This document shows, in pieces, positions 21,601-34,715 of a stretch of DNA of 64,000 nucleotides. Each line of letters starts with the position of its first letter. Position 1 is the first letter of the stretch. A program made the position numbers and the translations under genes. The DNA is from Mimachlamys varia (lineage: Eukaryota; Mollusca; Bivalvia; Pectinida; Pectinidae), in the NCBI GenBank assembly GCA_947623455.1, contig OX392527.1:30434201-30498200 (forward strand). The letters are read 5' to 3'. The notes beneath the pieces were generated by a model. That model was not told the DNA's origin, did no database searches, and saw nothing but the letters and a program-made list of their open reading frames with translations.

Positions 21601-24600
21601 GTGACAAACATAGTAAAGTGATAATTCGAATTAGCATCAACTCCACCGTAAGTGACAAACATAGTAAAGTGATAATTCGAATTAGCATCAACTCCGCCGT
21701 AAGTGACAAACATAGTAAAGTGATAATTCGAATTAGCATCAACTCCACCGTAAGTGACAAACATAGTAAAGTGATAATTCGAATTAGCATCAACTCCACC
21801 GTAAGTGACAAACATAGTAACGTGACGATTCGAATTAGCATCAACTCCGCCGTAAGTGACAAACATAGTAAAGTGATAATTCGAATTAGCATCAACTCCG
21901 CCGTAAGTGAAAAAAATAGTAAAGTGACAATTCCATGTAGCATCAACTCCGCCGTAAGTGACAAACATAGTAAAGTGACAATTCCATGTAGCATCAACTC
22001 CGCCGTAAGTGACAAACATAGTAAAGTGATAATTCGAATTAGCATCAACTCCACCGTAAGTGACAAACATAGTAAAGTGATAATTCGAATTAGCATCAAC
22101 TCCGCCGTAAGTGACAAACATAGTAAAGTGATAATTCGAATTAGCATCAACTCCACCGTAAGTGACAAACATAGTAAAGTGATAATTCGAATTAGCATCA
22201 ACTCCGCCGTAAGTGACAAACATAGTAACGTGACAATTCGAATTAGCATCAACTCCGCTGTAAGTGACAAACATAGTAAAGTGACAATTCCATGTAGCAT
22301 CAACTCCGCCGTAAGTGACAAACATAGTAAAGTGACAATTCCAGTTAGCATCAACTCCGCCGTAAGTGACAAACATAGTAAAGTGACAATTCCAGTTAGC
22401 ATCAACTCCGCCGTAAGTGACAAACATAGTAAAGTGACAATTCCAGTTAGCATCAACTCTGCCGTAAGTGACAAACATAGTAAAGTGACAATTCGAATTA
22501 GCATCAACTCCGCCGTAAGTGAAAAAAATAGTAAAGTGACAATTCCATGTAGCATCAACTCCGCCGTAAGTGACAAACATAGTAAAGTGATAATTCGAAT
22601 TAGCATCAACTCCACCGTAAGTGACAAACATAGTAAAGTGATAATTCGAATTAGCATCAACTCCGCCGTAAGTGACAAACATAGTAAAGTGATAATTCGA
22701 ATTAGCATCAACTCCACCGTAAGTGACAAACATAGTAAAGTGATAATTCGAATTAGCATCAACTCCGCCGTAAGTGACAAACATAGTAAAGTGATAATTC
22801 CAGTTAGCATCAACTCCGCCGTAAGTGACAAACATAGTAAAGTGACAATTCCAGTTAGCATCAACTCCGCCGTAAGTGACAAACATAGTAAAGTGATAAT
22901 TCCAGTTAGCATCAACTCCGCCGTAAGTGACAAACATAGTAAAGTGACAATTCCAGTTAGCATCAACTCCGCCGTAAGTGACAAACATAGTAAAGTGACA
23001 ATTCCAGTTAGCATCAACTCCGCCGTAAGTGACAAACATAGTAAAGTGACAATTCCAGTTAGCATCAACTCCGCCGTAAGTGACAAACATAGTAAAGTGA
23101 CAATTCCAGTTAGCATCAACTCCGCCGTAAGTGACAAACATAGTAAAGTGACAATTCCAAGTAGCATCAACTCCGCCGTAAGTGACAAACATAGTAAAGT
23201 GACAATTCCAGTTAGCATCAACTCCGCCGTAAGTGACAAACATAGTAACGTGACAATTCCAGTTAGCATCAACTCCGCTGTAAGTGACAAACATAGTAAA
23301 GTGACAATTCCAGTTAGCATCAACTCCGCCGTAAGTGACAAACATAGTAAAGTGACAATTCCATGTAGCATCAACTCCGCCGTAGGTGACAAACATAGTA
23401 AAGTGACAATTCCAGTTAGCATCAACTCCGCCGTAAGTGACAAACATAGTAAAGTGACAATTCCAGTTAGCATCAACTCCGCCGTAAGTGACAAACATAG
23501 TAAAGTGACAATTCCAGTTAGCATCAACTCCGCCGTAAGTGACAAACATAGTAACGTGACAATTCCAGTTAGCATCAACTCCGCTGTAAGTGACAAACAT
23601 AGTAAAGTGATAATTCCAGTTAGCATCAACTCTGCCGTAAGTGACAAACATAGTAAAGTGACAATTCCATGTAGTATCAACTCCGCCGTAGGTGACAAAC
23701 ATAGTAAAGTGACAATTCCAGTTAGCATCAACTCCGCCGTAAGTGACAAACATAGTAAAGTGACAATTCCAGTTAGCATCAACTCCGCCGTAAGTGACAA
23801 ACATAGTAAAGTGACAATTCCATGTCGCATCAACTCTGCCGTAAGTGACAAACATAGTAAAGTGATAATTCCATGTCGCATCAACTCCGCTGTAAGTGAC
23901 AAACACAGTAAAGTGACAATTCCAGTTAGCATCAACTCCGCCGTAAGTGACAAACATAGTAAAGTGACAATTCGAATTAGAATCAACTCCGCCGTAAGTG
24001 ACAAACATAGTAAAGTGACAATTCCAGTTAGCATCAACTCCGCCGTAAGTGACAAACATAGTAAAGTGACAATTCGAATTAGCATCAACTCCGCCGTAAG
24101 TGAAAAAAATAGTAAAGTGATAATTCGAATTAGAATCAACTCCGCCGTAAGTGACAAACATAGTAAAGTGACAATTCCAGTTAGCATCAACTCCGCCGTA
24201 AGTGACAAACATAGTAAAGTGACAATTCCAGTTAGCATCAACTCCGCCGTAAGTGACAAACATAGTAAAGTGACAATTCGAATTAGCATCAACTCCGCCG
24301 TAAGTGAAAAAAATAGTAAAGTGACAATTCCATGTAGCATCAACTCCGCCGTAAGTGACAAACATAGTAAAGTGACAATTCCATGTAGCATCAACTCCGC
24401 CGTAAGTGACAAACATAGTAAAGTGATAATTCGAATTAGCATCAACTCCACCGTAAGTGACAAACATAGTAAAGTGATAATTCGAATTAGCATCAACTCC
24501 GCCGTAAGTGACAAACATAGTAAAGTGATAATTCGAATTAGCATCAACTCCACCGTAAGTGACAAACATAGTAAAGTGATAATTCGAATTAGCATCAACT

Positions 24601-26060
24601 CCACCGTAAGTGACAAACATAGTAACGTGACAATTCGAATTAGCATCAACTCCGCCGTAAGTGACAAACATAGTAAAGTGATAATTCGAATTAGCATCAA
24701 CTCCGCCGTAAGTGAAAAAAATAGTAAAGTGACAATTCCATGTAGCATCAACTCCGCCGTAAGTGACAAACATAGTAAAGTGACAATTCCATGTAGCATC
24801 AACTCCGCCGTAAGTGACAAACATAGTAAAGTGATAATTCGAACTAGCATCAACTCCACCGTAAGTGACAAACATAGTAAAGTGATAATTCGAATTAGCA
24901 TCAACTCCGCCGTAAGTGACAAACATAGTAACGTGACAATTCGAATTAGCATCAACTCCGCTGTAAGTGACAAACATAGTAAAGTGATAATTCGAATTAG
25001 AATCAACTCCGCCGTAAGTGACAAACATAGTAAAGTGACAATTCCAGTTAGCATCAACTCCGCCGTAAGTGACAAACATAGTAAAGTGACAATTCCAGTT
25101 AGCATCAACTCCGCCGTAAGTGACAAACATAGTAAAGTGACAATTCCAGTTAGCATCAACTCTGCCGTAAGTGACAAACATAGTAAAGTGACAATTCGAA
25201 TTAGCATCAACTCCGCCGTAAGTGAAAAAAATAGTAAAGTGACAATTCCATGTAGCATCAACTCCGCCGTAAGTGACAAACATAGTAAAGTGACAATTCC
25301 ATGTAGCATCAACTCCGCCGTAAGTGACAAACATAGTAAAGTGATAATTCGAATTAGCATCAACTCCACCGTAAGTGACAAACATAGTAAAGTGATAATT
25401 CGAATTAGCATCAACTCCGCCGTAAGTGACAAACATAGTAAAGTGATAATTCGAATTAGCATCAACTCCACCGTAAGTGACAAACATAGTAAAGTGATAA
25501 TTCGAATTAGCATCAACTCCGCCGTAAGTGACAAACATAGTAAAGTGATAATTCCAGTTAGCATCAACTCCGCCGTAAGTGACAAACATAGTAAAGTGAC
25601 AATTCCAGTTAGCATCAACTCCGCCGTAAGTGACAAACATAGTAAAGTGATAATTCCAGTTAGCATCAACTCCGCCGTAAGTGACAAACATAGTAAAGTG
25701 ACAATTCCAGTTAGCATCAACTCCGCCGTAAGTGACAAACATAGTAAAGTGACAATTCCAGTTAGCATCAACTCCGCCGTAAGTGACAAACATAGTAAAG
25801 TGACAATTCCAGTTAGCATCAACTCCGCCGTAAGTGACAAACATAGTAAAGTGACAATTCCATGTAGCATCAACTCCGCCGTAAGTGACAAACATAGTAA
25901 AGTGACAATTCCAGTTAGCATCAACTCCACCGTAAGTGACAAACATAGTAAAGTGACAATTCCAAGTAGCATCAACTCCGCCGTAAGTGACAAACATAGT
26001 AAAGTGACAATTCGAATTAGCATCAACTTCGCCGTAAGTGACAAACATAGTAAAGTGACT
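18650..26060. repeat. 51-bp minisatellite, about 145 copies
   Basis: Unit AGTAAAGTGACAATTCCAGT TAGCATCAACTCCGCCGTAA GTGACAAACAT with few substitution variants. Because 51 is divisible by 3 and the unit lacks stops in three frames, it produces open frames of about 2500 codons on both strands that are not genes. Higher-order structure is clear: the rare variant CCATGTCGCATCAACTCTGCC recurs 2805 bp apart (55 units) at 21015 and 23820, and AAATATAGTAAAG recurs 969 bp apart (19 units) at 18801 and 19770. Its left end merges with the acceptor tract of TRPA1-like exon 2. Confidence 0.97.
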
Positions 26061-26104
26061 TCAGGATCATCTGTAGTGATACAACTAGAGCTACAGACTA
26101 TGTG

Positions 26105-26330
26105 CTCAGTTGTATGGCCTACGTCACCTGGAATATTCACAGCGCAACTGTCTTCCTGTCGGCTGCCCGACCCACCTGCAGCCACATAATCTGGGTGAAG
26201 TTGTATGGCTTACGTCACTTAGAGTCTTACAGCGCCAATGTCTTCCTGACAATTCTGTTGTGCTGTCAATGATCTACTTAGTAAACGTATGGTTGTTCGA
26301 CCCACCTGAAACCACAGACCTTGTAACCTC
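26105..26330. repeat. Imperfect two-copy repeat next to the 51-bp array
   Basis: AGTTGTATGGCCTACGTCAC and CGACCCACCTGCAGCCACA are followed about 90-170 bp later by AGTTGTATGGCTTACGTCAC and CGACCCACCTGAAACCACA. No coding role is seen. Confidence 0.6.
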
Positions 26331-26399
26331 CCTAATTCCTTCCCTCCCCTGGTTCAACAAAAACTGTACTGTTGTAGGCCCTGTTTGATATTTACCTAC

Positions 26400-27211
26400 T
26401 GTATCATAAGATAGGTTCAACTGTACAAACTAGACAAGGAACTGAGTAGAGACATTACACACCACCGTGTTGTTTGTTGACTTTTTGGTTCCTTATCTGT
26501 GATAGACAGTGCTACCTTTTCGTAATTAGATTTCTGTATATTTGCTACACCGTTCTTTGTGTTTAAGTAAGACCTGGAACGTTAATTGTAATACATTTAA
26601 GAACACAGGTAATTGAGACCTGTGATTACTACGGACTTTTTTTATTTTAAATCCTTTAAGTGAACAATAACGGCGAATGATTTACACATATTAATAACGT
26701 AGAATAATGCCTGTCTTTAAAAATGTTAAATAAGAGCCGATGACGTACTGCCATATAACTTATAGATTATCTGTCTCTTTTGTCTGTCTTTAACAGTCAT
26801 AAACAATTAGTGCTCCTACACACCGTACCGGATTATTGAGTCTCTAAATAGTAATTTATTAAAACAAACAGCAGCGCCAATAGAACAAGTTATACAATTA
26901 CAGCATGGTGTATACCTGCACAAAGTGTGTTTACATGATCTTCTCGGTAGAATAGTTGGTATATCGGTACCAGGTGTGTAACAGGGACAATGCTATATCT
27001 GTATACTCCCTTTTAAATATTGGGACAATGATATATCTGTATACTTCGTTTTAAATATTATCAGTATATTACTGACTCGCGTTTTAGTTTTATATGTACA
27101 TGTATATTACTGACGCTAGGTTTTTTTTTTGTTTTTTTTTTTATAAATTTCAATTTTCTTTGAAATCTTTTTTCAGTCTCAAATTGTAATATCATATTCA
27201 AATCAAGGGCA
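26400..27211. other. AT-rich intergenic or intronic DNA, no gene seen
   Basis: The only structure is a two-copy 38-bp duplication at about 26980-27060 (GGGACAATGCTATATCTGTA) and T-rich runs near 27120. If the candidate first exon at 32555 is real this is intron 1 of the TRPA1-like gene. Confidence 0.5.
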
Positions 27212-27469
27212 GGTGTCCCTGTTTCGATTTTGAGTTCTAATTATGGTTTTGTTAACGCTTTAATATTTTCTCTTAGTTTTCTAAAGATGTTATAAGGCGA
27301 ATGACATTAAATTATTTAACGATTTAAATAAATTTCAAACTAAATCGACTCGTGTATAAGATTCTTTATGTTAATTGTTAATACACCAAAAATCTCGAAT
27401 TTATTTCTTTGTAAGAAAGGCACATTTCTACTTTGACTGAACGATTTTCACCATAAGACAATAATATGA

Positions 27470-27940
27470 TGCCTTACCTTGTACTGCCTTCATTGCAAGA
27501 TCATAGGAGACGACTAAATTTGGGGTCTTATCTTTCCTTTTCTTTATAAACAACTTTCTCCTTCTCTAATGCCTCCCTTGCCACTACCTCTCCTTTGGCC
27601 TTTAGTTGAGCGTTCACCCCTTTGAGGAAGGCTTTGGGTTCCATCCCAAGCCAAAACATACCAGAATCTTTAATAATGGTGGTTAATACTCCCTGTGTGA
27701 CGCTCATCATTATGGATGTGGAACGACTGGTTCATCCATTGTCAGTATAATTTGATCGGGTGGGGTGTTGTGCTAGGGGCTTTCGGCAGTATACTGCAGT
27801 GTTGTAGCAGTTTAAATCGGCAAAAGATCCGGACTATCACAAGAAGGCTTTCACAAAAGTACCGCTGCCTCCCAAATACACAAGCTCTCAACACACACAC
27901 CCACATCGCATACACCGGGAAGCCGTCCTTAAATGAATCT
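27470..27940 (+). mobile_element. Dispersed repeat family B, copy 2
   Basis: Same block order as the copy at 11370-11820 (GTCAGTATAATTTGATCGGG, CTTTCGGCAGTATACTGCAG, AAAAGATCCGGACTATCACA, CATACACCGGGA). A fragment of family A (27212-27280, ATTTTGAGTTCTAATTATGG) lies just to the left. Confidence 0.75.
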
Positions 27941-29642
27941 GGGTGTTAAAAGAACGTACAAACAATCAAATCAGTCCAAGCCAAAACCAAACACATGACG
28001 TCATGAAGAGACATTTATCTATTACCTCACAATAATGTTATTAGATATGTGTAATATCGACATGACTTAACGGGTCGGTTATGTGATATAGTGTCACAGC
28101 TAGGTATAGTGTGAGTATATATGTCCACACCAGCTCGTTCTTTATTTAAACTCGTTATTGCAGTTTGTGATATTATTTTATCCCTTAAGTACTTCTTACA
28201 GGACATCCGACTACAACTTGACAATCTGCGTTTCACAGTCGAATGAACACGTTTTAATTATTGAATGTTTGCAATCTGTTAATAGCCCAGTACACTAGGT
28301 ATCAATGTTTCTAACAAGGTAAATGGTGGAGAGAATACCTACAGTGTAGCAACCATTAGACACTGGATAAGTTAAATGGTAACACTACAACATGACATTG
28401 AGATTCCCTTCTACATAACAACACTCCTTCATAAAAAAGGCAGCCGAAACAAAACAAAAAACAAAAAAACAAAAACAAAAATCTACCTATCACAAAATCG
28501 CTTGCACAATCGATAACAATTAAGTTATCAGATAAAAGTAATAAAAAAAACAGGAAGAATTTCACTGACGACAAAATGGCGCTAGAGCTACGTTGTTATA
28601 ATTGGCCAGCTATTTTGCAATGCTGATTTGACGCCGTTGCTGTCTAAAACATAATTAGATACTTATCAAAGTTTTTACCTTTTAACAACATAATGCATTT
28701 TAATAACATGTCAATATAAGCCAATGCTTTCATTCGTCCTTATACACTATCGTTATCCTGCCATATCAGTGGTATGTGTATGATTGGTGTTCAATGGGAG
28801 CCCAATACAAAAATAAATCCTCTATACATTTGCTTTTAACAAACACACAGATCATTAATTATATTTTTAAATGTCCCGAATGAGTCAATAAGAAGTTATG
28901 TTAAACAAACAAATGGAAGCAATCAATTTTGGGTAAATATGTACACATATCGGTATCAATATCAATCGGCATAAGTATTTATCAACAGGGCCGTGTAGTG
29001 TACCAGAGAATCACCAGCTTTCACACCATAATAGAGTCTCAAGCTAGCTCATCAATATTGTATAACAAATAGCCTCTAACGATCGTATATCTAATCAATT
29101 GGGAAAGAGGATATAAAGTGGTTTGTCCAAACCAAATATACACAGCATATTCACATCTGACGAACACACAAAGGCCACCTGACTTTTTGTTGCCTGATGT
29201 CATTATGTACATGTATTTTTATGTAATTCAATATGCCAAAGTTTCCTAAAGATGTGTTCTAATTCACACTGTCGAGTTTGTAGTCATTTGTTTGATGGCG
29301 AGTATGGTTATAATATTGCGCAATAAAAATCAACATTATTTACCTCTAGAACTCAATACACTAATTTGGATTTAATAGTCGTATATACCATAGCATAATA
29401 TACAACAAAGGAGAAGAATTAGCCGAACTTAAATTTCAGCAGCGTATACGGCAAAACGAGAATAAGCAAACTGAGAACTTAAGTCAGTCGTTTTGATTTT
29501 TGTAACTTCTGCTTTATCCTACTAATGTGAGGTATAGAGTGTATTTGTGTATTTTGTGTATTTGGACCCTGCTTGAGAGTTGTAAAGATTGTGATTGACT
29601 ATGTGGTTGTGATAGGCGGATTTTGATTGAAGGGCAATTTTA
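27941..29642. other. No recognisable gene
   Basis: AT-rich DNA with short random frames. There is an A-rich stretch near 28440-28480. Nothing conserved was recognised. Confidence 0.5.
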
Positions 29643-30050
29643 GTGAGTTGTATCCATTGTGAGTTGTGATTGGTGAGGTGTATATATTGTGAGTTGTGAT
29701 TGGTGAGGTGTATATATTGTGAGTTGTGATTGGTGAGGTGTATATATTGTGAGTTGTGATTGGTGAGGTGTATATATTGTGAGTTGTGATTGGTGAGGTG
29801 TATATATTGTGAGTTGTGACTGGTGAGTTGTGCAAATTGTGAGTTGTGATTGGTGAGTTGTACAAATTGTGAGTTGTGATTTGTAAGCTGTATACATTGT
29901 GAGTTGAGATTGGCGAGCTGTATCAATTGTGAGTTGTGATTGGTGGGCTGTATAACTTGCGAGTTGTGACTGGTGAGCTGTATAAATTGTGAGTTGTGAT
30001 TGGTGAGCTGCATAAATTGTAAGTTGTGATTGGTGAGGTGTATGAGCTGG
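29643..30050. repeat. 30-bp minisatellite, about 13 copies
   Basis: Unit TGAGTTGTGATTGGTGAGGT GTATATATTG, uniform in the left five copies and decaying to the right. Three minus-strand frames stay open through it because 30 is divisible by 3. Decayed relatives of the unit (TTGGTGAGTTGTATAAATTG) appear at about 32190-32290. Confidence 0.92.
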
Positions 30051-30127
30051 CTGTTAATAGGACGTAAAACAATCAACCAGCCAACCAACCAACACTCTAG
30101 CTGCATGAAGGAAAACAGCACAGACTT

Positions 30128-30720
30128 ATGTTTCTCAATAAAATTCTTGGAGGAGGAATTACTCCTACTTATTTATCTGAATTAATTGAACAGTATCTTA
30201 ACAATGTTAATCCATATCAATTAAGAACTGACATCATTTTAACGATTCCTGTATTTCAAAAAAATATTTATGGCGAAAGTTCCCTTTCTGCTACATGTAC
30301 TCAGAGACTATAATGAACTTGCAGCAAGGTTTGACATGACAAATATCACATTCCTTGTCTCGATTTAAACCTTTAATTTTTGTTTATATTATTTTAGTGA
30401 TACTACAGTGGACACAAGTATAAGCAGTACTAATGTAAAGGCTGGTAATCGAAAACATAATATTTCATAATGTTAACTTATAAATTATGTTAGCAGCCTA
30501 AATTATGACCTCCATAGAGATCACCTTACGGAATATTCAGCATATACATGCGGTTGTGCATATGGAATTGAAAAGCATTACTTTTTCGCCTGTTGTAACC
30601 ATGATCAATCACGTGGAATGTCTAGGAAATTCTTTAAGATATTGACCATAATCACTGCTAAGTACGCTCATCCGGCTGTATGGACTGTGATCAACCAACC
30701 AACCTTGATAGTTTTGAAAA
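30128..30720 (+). pseudogene. LINE ORF2 C-terminal remnant
   Basis: Two broken frames resemble the C-terminus of mollusc LINE polyproteins. At 30128-30313 it reads LGGGITPTYLSELIEQYLNN, like the segment ending at ...YQLRT. At about 30492-30650 it reads SSLNYDLHRDHLTEYSAYT, then CGCAYGIEKHYFFAC, the CxC...H...C finger at the end of many LINE reverse transcriptases. Upstream polymerase motifs are missing. The family (R2/RTE/Nimb type) is not decided; the protein resemblance is from memory. Confidence 0.6.
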
Positions 30721-32554
30721 TATAAATAATTTGCTACAGCTATGTATATTTCCACACTATTTATTAATCATATTATTTGCTATAGTTTACCTACTAACAT
30801 GAAAATAAGCAATTACAAATGCTATTCATATTATCCTCACCTTATTTCATTACTACTTTTCCCTTATGATCCGATGTGCATGTAATGTAATTTAAAATAA
30901 TGTATGTATGATATTGTGATAAAAATACAATATTTTAGGTATATGGAAAATCATGTTTAAGTAAGTACACCATTATTTCATCTTAGTTGTGTAGTTATAA
31001 GAGTCACTATTAGCATGCAAATTGTTTCAATATATTCAAATGAGAATTAAATCATTTAAATGAATGTAAACTTTCGTACAAAATGGAAAACAAATCTGAA
31101 TCTGCATCTACCAACACTGTAATTTCTTGTTTCTAAATTCCATATTCTTATGGCATTTTATTTGTGACATTACTGAAATATGGTGTCCATGACTGGTGCC
31201 CAAAACCCATTGGTGGATGACCACTGACTGGAAAGCCAATATGGACACGTTTGGTCTGTATCCTAGGAGTGGATGATATCCAATCATGGATACTGGGTGT
31301 TAACCTATCCAGTGCGGAAGTTATTCGATTTGAAGAAAAAAATGTAATTAATACACTCATATATATATATATATTATGCCGCTTAAATTTTTTTTTTTTT
31401 TTTTGTACTCAGTTTTGGCTCATGTATTTATCATTGTATATAGTTTTACCTCTTTTCACATCTTTTCTGCCAAGTATACTTTCAAAAAAAAAAATTAGTC
31501 TGTTAGTATCAATTAGTACATGCGTGGTTATTAAGTGCATATACGTGTATTTTGCTCTAATATCTTATCATTTTATATATATAGCTTATTTGATGCTTAG
31601 CACCGAGCCATTTCATCATCGTACATGTTTGTTTTGTTGTTGTCTTTTTCATTCATTTTCTTAAAATTAATATTTATTTATCTGATTTTCGTTTTTTTTT
31701 ATTTATTTTTTAACATCAAATTATCCACACTCAACTCATATACAGCAGTCATTCTATTTCAAACATTGTAACATTCTTACACTCTATCTGGACATTTTTT
31801 ACATTCCCTTTCACTCTCACTGTGTTAGTTAGTGATGTTGTTATTTAGTTCTTTCTTTAGTAATATTAATTCAGTTTAATATATATAGGTATGACGAGAG
31901 GTGGTTTTAGTGGTTGGGCCAATCCCTACCGACCAAAACTTCATCCAGTCATATCTATGCATTCATTAAATATTTATACCGCTTAAATATTGTCGTTACT
32001 GCTTCAACAGCGAATTGTGAAGAATAGTATAGTATAGTGTGTAATACATACATAATAAATAATATATTTAAAAGCAATATGTTGTTTTATTGGATATATG
32101 TTATACTTAATGTTACAAATAGATAAGATCTAATTAAGGCCTAGCCTGTTGTACATTTATTTTTCATTTGAGACTTGATGAAATTAAATTTGGTGAGTTT
32201 TGATTTGTGAGTTGTTTCAACCTCATGGGGTTGTTTGAATTGTGTTAGTAGGGTTGTATTGGTGAGTTGTATAAATTGTTAGCTGTGGTTGTTAGTGTAA
32301 CTTTTGCATCATAATATGAAATTGTAATGTCTGAATGAGAGCTTTTTTGAGATAATTATCAGATTTAGTCGTGTACACTAATAATCGCACAGATATTGAA
32401 GCACAGAAAGTTATAACGCCAATAATGTCACCAGTGCTACTATAACTATTCTAAACACGGGAAGCCAAACACTGTCACAATATGAGAGTCAGCCACTAAT
32501 CAAATCTTGTCCCTCTGGACACTACACATGAAGCTGACCACACTGATATTTTAC
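30721..32554. other. AT-rich DNA, possibly LINE 3' flank
   Basis: Contains T-rich runs (31388-31405) and a segment near 31890-32080 ending in TAATAAATAATATA-like sequence that could be the 3' end of the LINE remnant to its left. Decayed 30-bp minisatellite-like words occur near 32190-32290. No gene was recognised. Confidence 0.4.
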
Positions 32555-32620
32555 CTGTTCCCTGACCGTTCCGGAAACCTCCAATGGCCATTGCTCGATT
32601 CCCCTTTTCTTTGGATACAT
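32555..32620 (-). CDS. Candidate first coding exon of the TRPA1-like gene
   Basis: 22 codons from an ATG (MYPKKRGIEQWPLEVSGTVR, then EQ) with an in-frame TAG seven codons upstream and a good donor CAG|GTAAAA. It ends at a codon boundary, as required by exon 2 of the TRPA1-like gene (acceptor CTACAG|GCC). The intervening intron would be about 13.9 kb. There is no homology evidence, so this is a structural guess only. Confidence 0.3.
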
Positions 32621-33486
32621 CAGAGCAATATTGTACAGTCCCTATGACACTGGCAATCGGAATACACTAACCCACCTTTAGGTTCGATTCCGCGGCTACA
32701 TTGACGTTGCCTTACAGTATGTAATATCACATCGTTTATGAAAAGTTGTTTTACAGATAGAAAGGGTAACGCTTCATAAGATACAATAATACGCACTTTA
32801 ATTATTAATAAATGTTATCATTATAATCTATACAAAAACCTTTGACTTTAGTGAAAGCCCGTGAGGACTTGTAAAGAATTTATTTAAACGATTTCCCCAA
32901 TCTCATTAATGGTCTGATTTTCTGGGAGCTGCAGCTTCCCTGGCGACCAATTACAATCAAGTTTATTAAATGTAACCCATTAGCTGTCATGTGGAGTTTG
33001 ATATCTGTATAAACACACACCCTGCTGTCCCAGACCGCTTCTATCAACATCACTGATCAGGTACAATGTAAGTACAGAGGATTCTCAGGTGTCAGTGATT
33101 GGGCTGTAAACAGAACGCTGTGATAACCAGAGCGACTTCAGCCACAGCAAATCACACATGATTATTGAACACACCTCATCACAGACAACGTAATAATGAA
33201 AATGGGGCTTTGTTTGATCAATCTGCGATAACAGTTCTCGATAAAAGCATACTTACAACATTATCCAGTCCATCCAGCAAAAACCACTTAATATGTGAGA
33301 CAGGATGCCATTCATAAGGACAAACCAAACATTTCAATGTGACGCTTCACATTTCACAATTATATCCTCCCAACTTGCCGTATCAATATGAACATGTTCT
33401 AATGGCAATTTTAGTACTGCTTAAGAAACAGGAGAAAGAGTTTAGAGCCTATATTCATAACATTCATTTCACCTCTCAATAGCCCA

Positions 33487-33600
33487 TTGAAAATGATTAA
33501 TTATGATTCTTATCATGTGTGTACTTACTTTCTCATACTGGTGTTAAAAGGCGATGTGAAGATTAACCCTGGTCTCACAGACACGGGTAAACACATATTT
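33487..33600 (+). pseudogene. LINE N-terminal remnant with 2A-like motif
   Basis: A short frame reads YFLILVLKGDVKINPGLTD. GDVxxNPG resembles the GDVExNPGP 2A-like translational-recoding motif found at the start of some invertebrate LINE proteins, here with Leu in place of the final Pro. The frame soon runs into a copy of repeat family A. Confidence 0.4.
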
Positions 33601-33639
33601 GGTCATTTAGTATTTGTTGTTTCGAAAGTAATTGAGTTT

Positions 33640-34030
33640 GCTGATATGGATATTTTGAGGTTGATGAAGACAAGGAGCAATATGTACGGTCGCCATTTTT
33701 GTTTTGTCTCACTGAGAAATATTTTGTATCTTTGTGTGATATGAAGATGGACGTTTTTGAGAATGCTTATTAGTGTGCTTACTTGTTGTGGTTGACAATG
33801 GTGACTCAGTTTTTATTTTGAGGACTTGACGTTTACTTGGATATGACCAATATTTTCACGGCGATTGTCGTCGAGGAAGCAAAAGACGCTTAATCTCCGG
33901 AATACATGGTCTTAATTTTTTTTTTTCATGTGTCTCAATATTTCCCCTGTTCATATTTCGCCCTTACTTTAATCGTTTTGAATTCGGATTATGGTTTTAT
34001 TGACGCTTAGGTATTCTCTAATTACTTTTT
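33640..34030 (+). mobile_element. Dispersed repeat family A copy
   Basis: Shares CGCCATTTTTGTTTTGTCTC, ATTTTGTATCTTTGTGTGAT, GGCGATTGTCGTCGAGGAAG and GAATTCGGATTATGGTTTTA in order with the copy at 36343-36735. No complete frame. Confidence 0.75.
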
Positions 34031-34529
34031 TGGTCAGTAAGTCAGTACAATTATGCCTTAAGTAAGAACACATAACCATAATCCATCGTGATTATATATA
34101 TACCAAATAGTTCATTAGTTCATCACTAAATAATTAATAATATAATTAATGGAGACATGACATCTCTTCGGGATAATCCCTGTCGTTCTTAACCTATTAC
34201 TAAATATCAGCTAGTCTATGAGAATCAGGCTGCTTCTAGAACACCTTATATCTGATATGCCATGATTAAAATGTGGTTTACTTCAATATTATTTAACAAA
34301 ATATAGACTTGCTTCTCCTCTTTGTACTGATCACAGTTCTATGATTATATTTATCTGTCGAATCAGTCAACGAGATGCCATTTTAACACATTCTTCGTGT
34401 AAATGTGATGTACATGATCACCTGTATAATGTACGATGGCATCATGTTGATATAAAGCAATAATGTGACTAATATAATTACATTTGTTTAAGTGAGACTA
34501 TTGATACAGATCGATATACCGAAACTATA

Positions 34530-34715
34530 CGATATCATAGGATGACGTAACACACACATATCCTGCACCTCTTAAATTTAGTAATAGATACAGTATGCCG
34601 AAAAACTGAATTGAACTGCATCATACAGCTGTTTCGTCCTCCTAGGACTCTTCAGTGATGCAAGGGGCCAAAAGGTAGGAATCCAAAATTTCTAAACTAA
34701 AGTAGAAGCAGAAGG
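34530..34715 (-). mobile_element. Dispersed repeat family C, copy 2 (inverted)
   Basis: Reverse complement of 13219-13400: CAGTATGCCGAAAAACTGAA, TTTCGTCCTCCTAGGACTC and GGAATCCAAAATTTCTAAAC. It shows the family is dispersed rather than specific to the TRPA1-like intron. Confidence 0.7.

Noticed and set aside
18573..26189. Open frames of 2538, 2485 and 2518 codons (one plus, two minus) encoding 17-residue repeats
   Set aside because: All three come from the 51-bp minisatellite, whose period is a multiple of three. They overlap each other, lie in an intron of the TRPA1-like gene, and have no promoter, signal or unique domain.
29522..30121. Minus-strand frames of 199, 88 and 85 codons rich in THNSQ repeats
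   Set aside because: Three overlapping frames through a 30-bp minisatellite; a period effect, not a gene.
32655..32700. tRNA-like B box (GGTTCGATTCCGCGG)
   Set aside because: No A box, cloverleaf or matching acceptor arm upstream.
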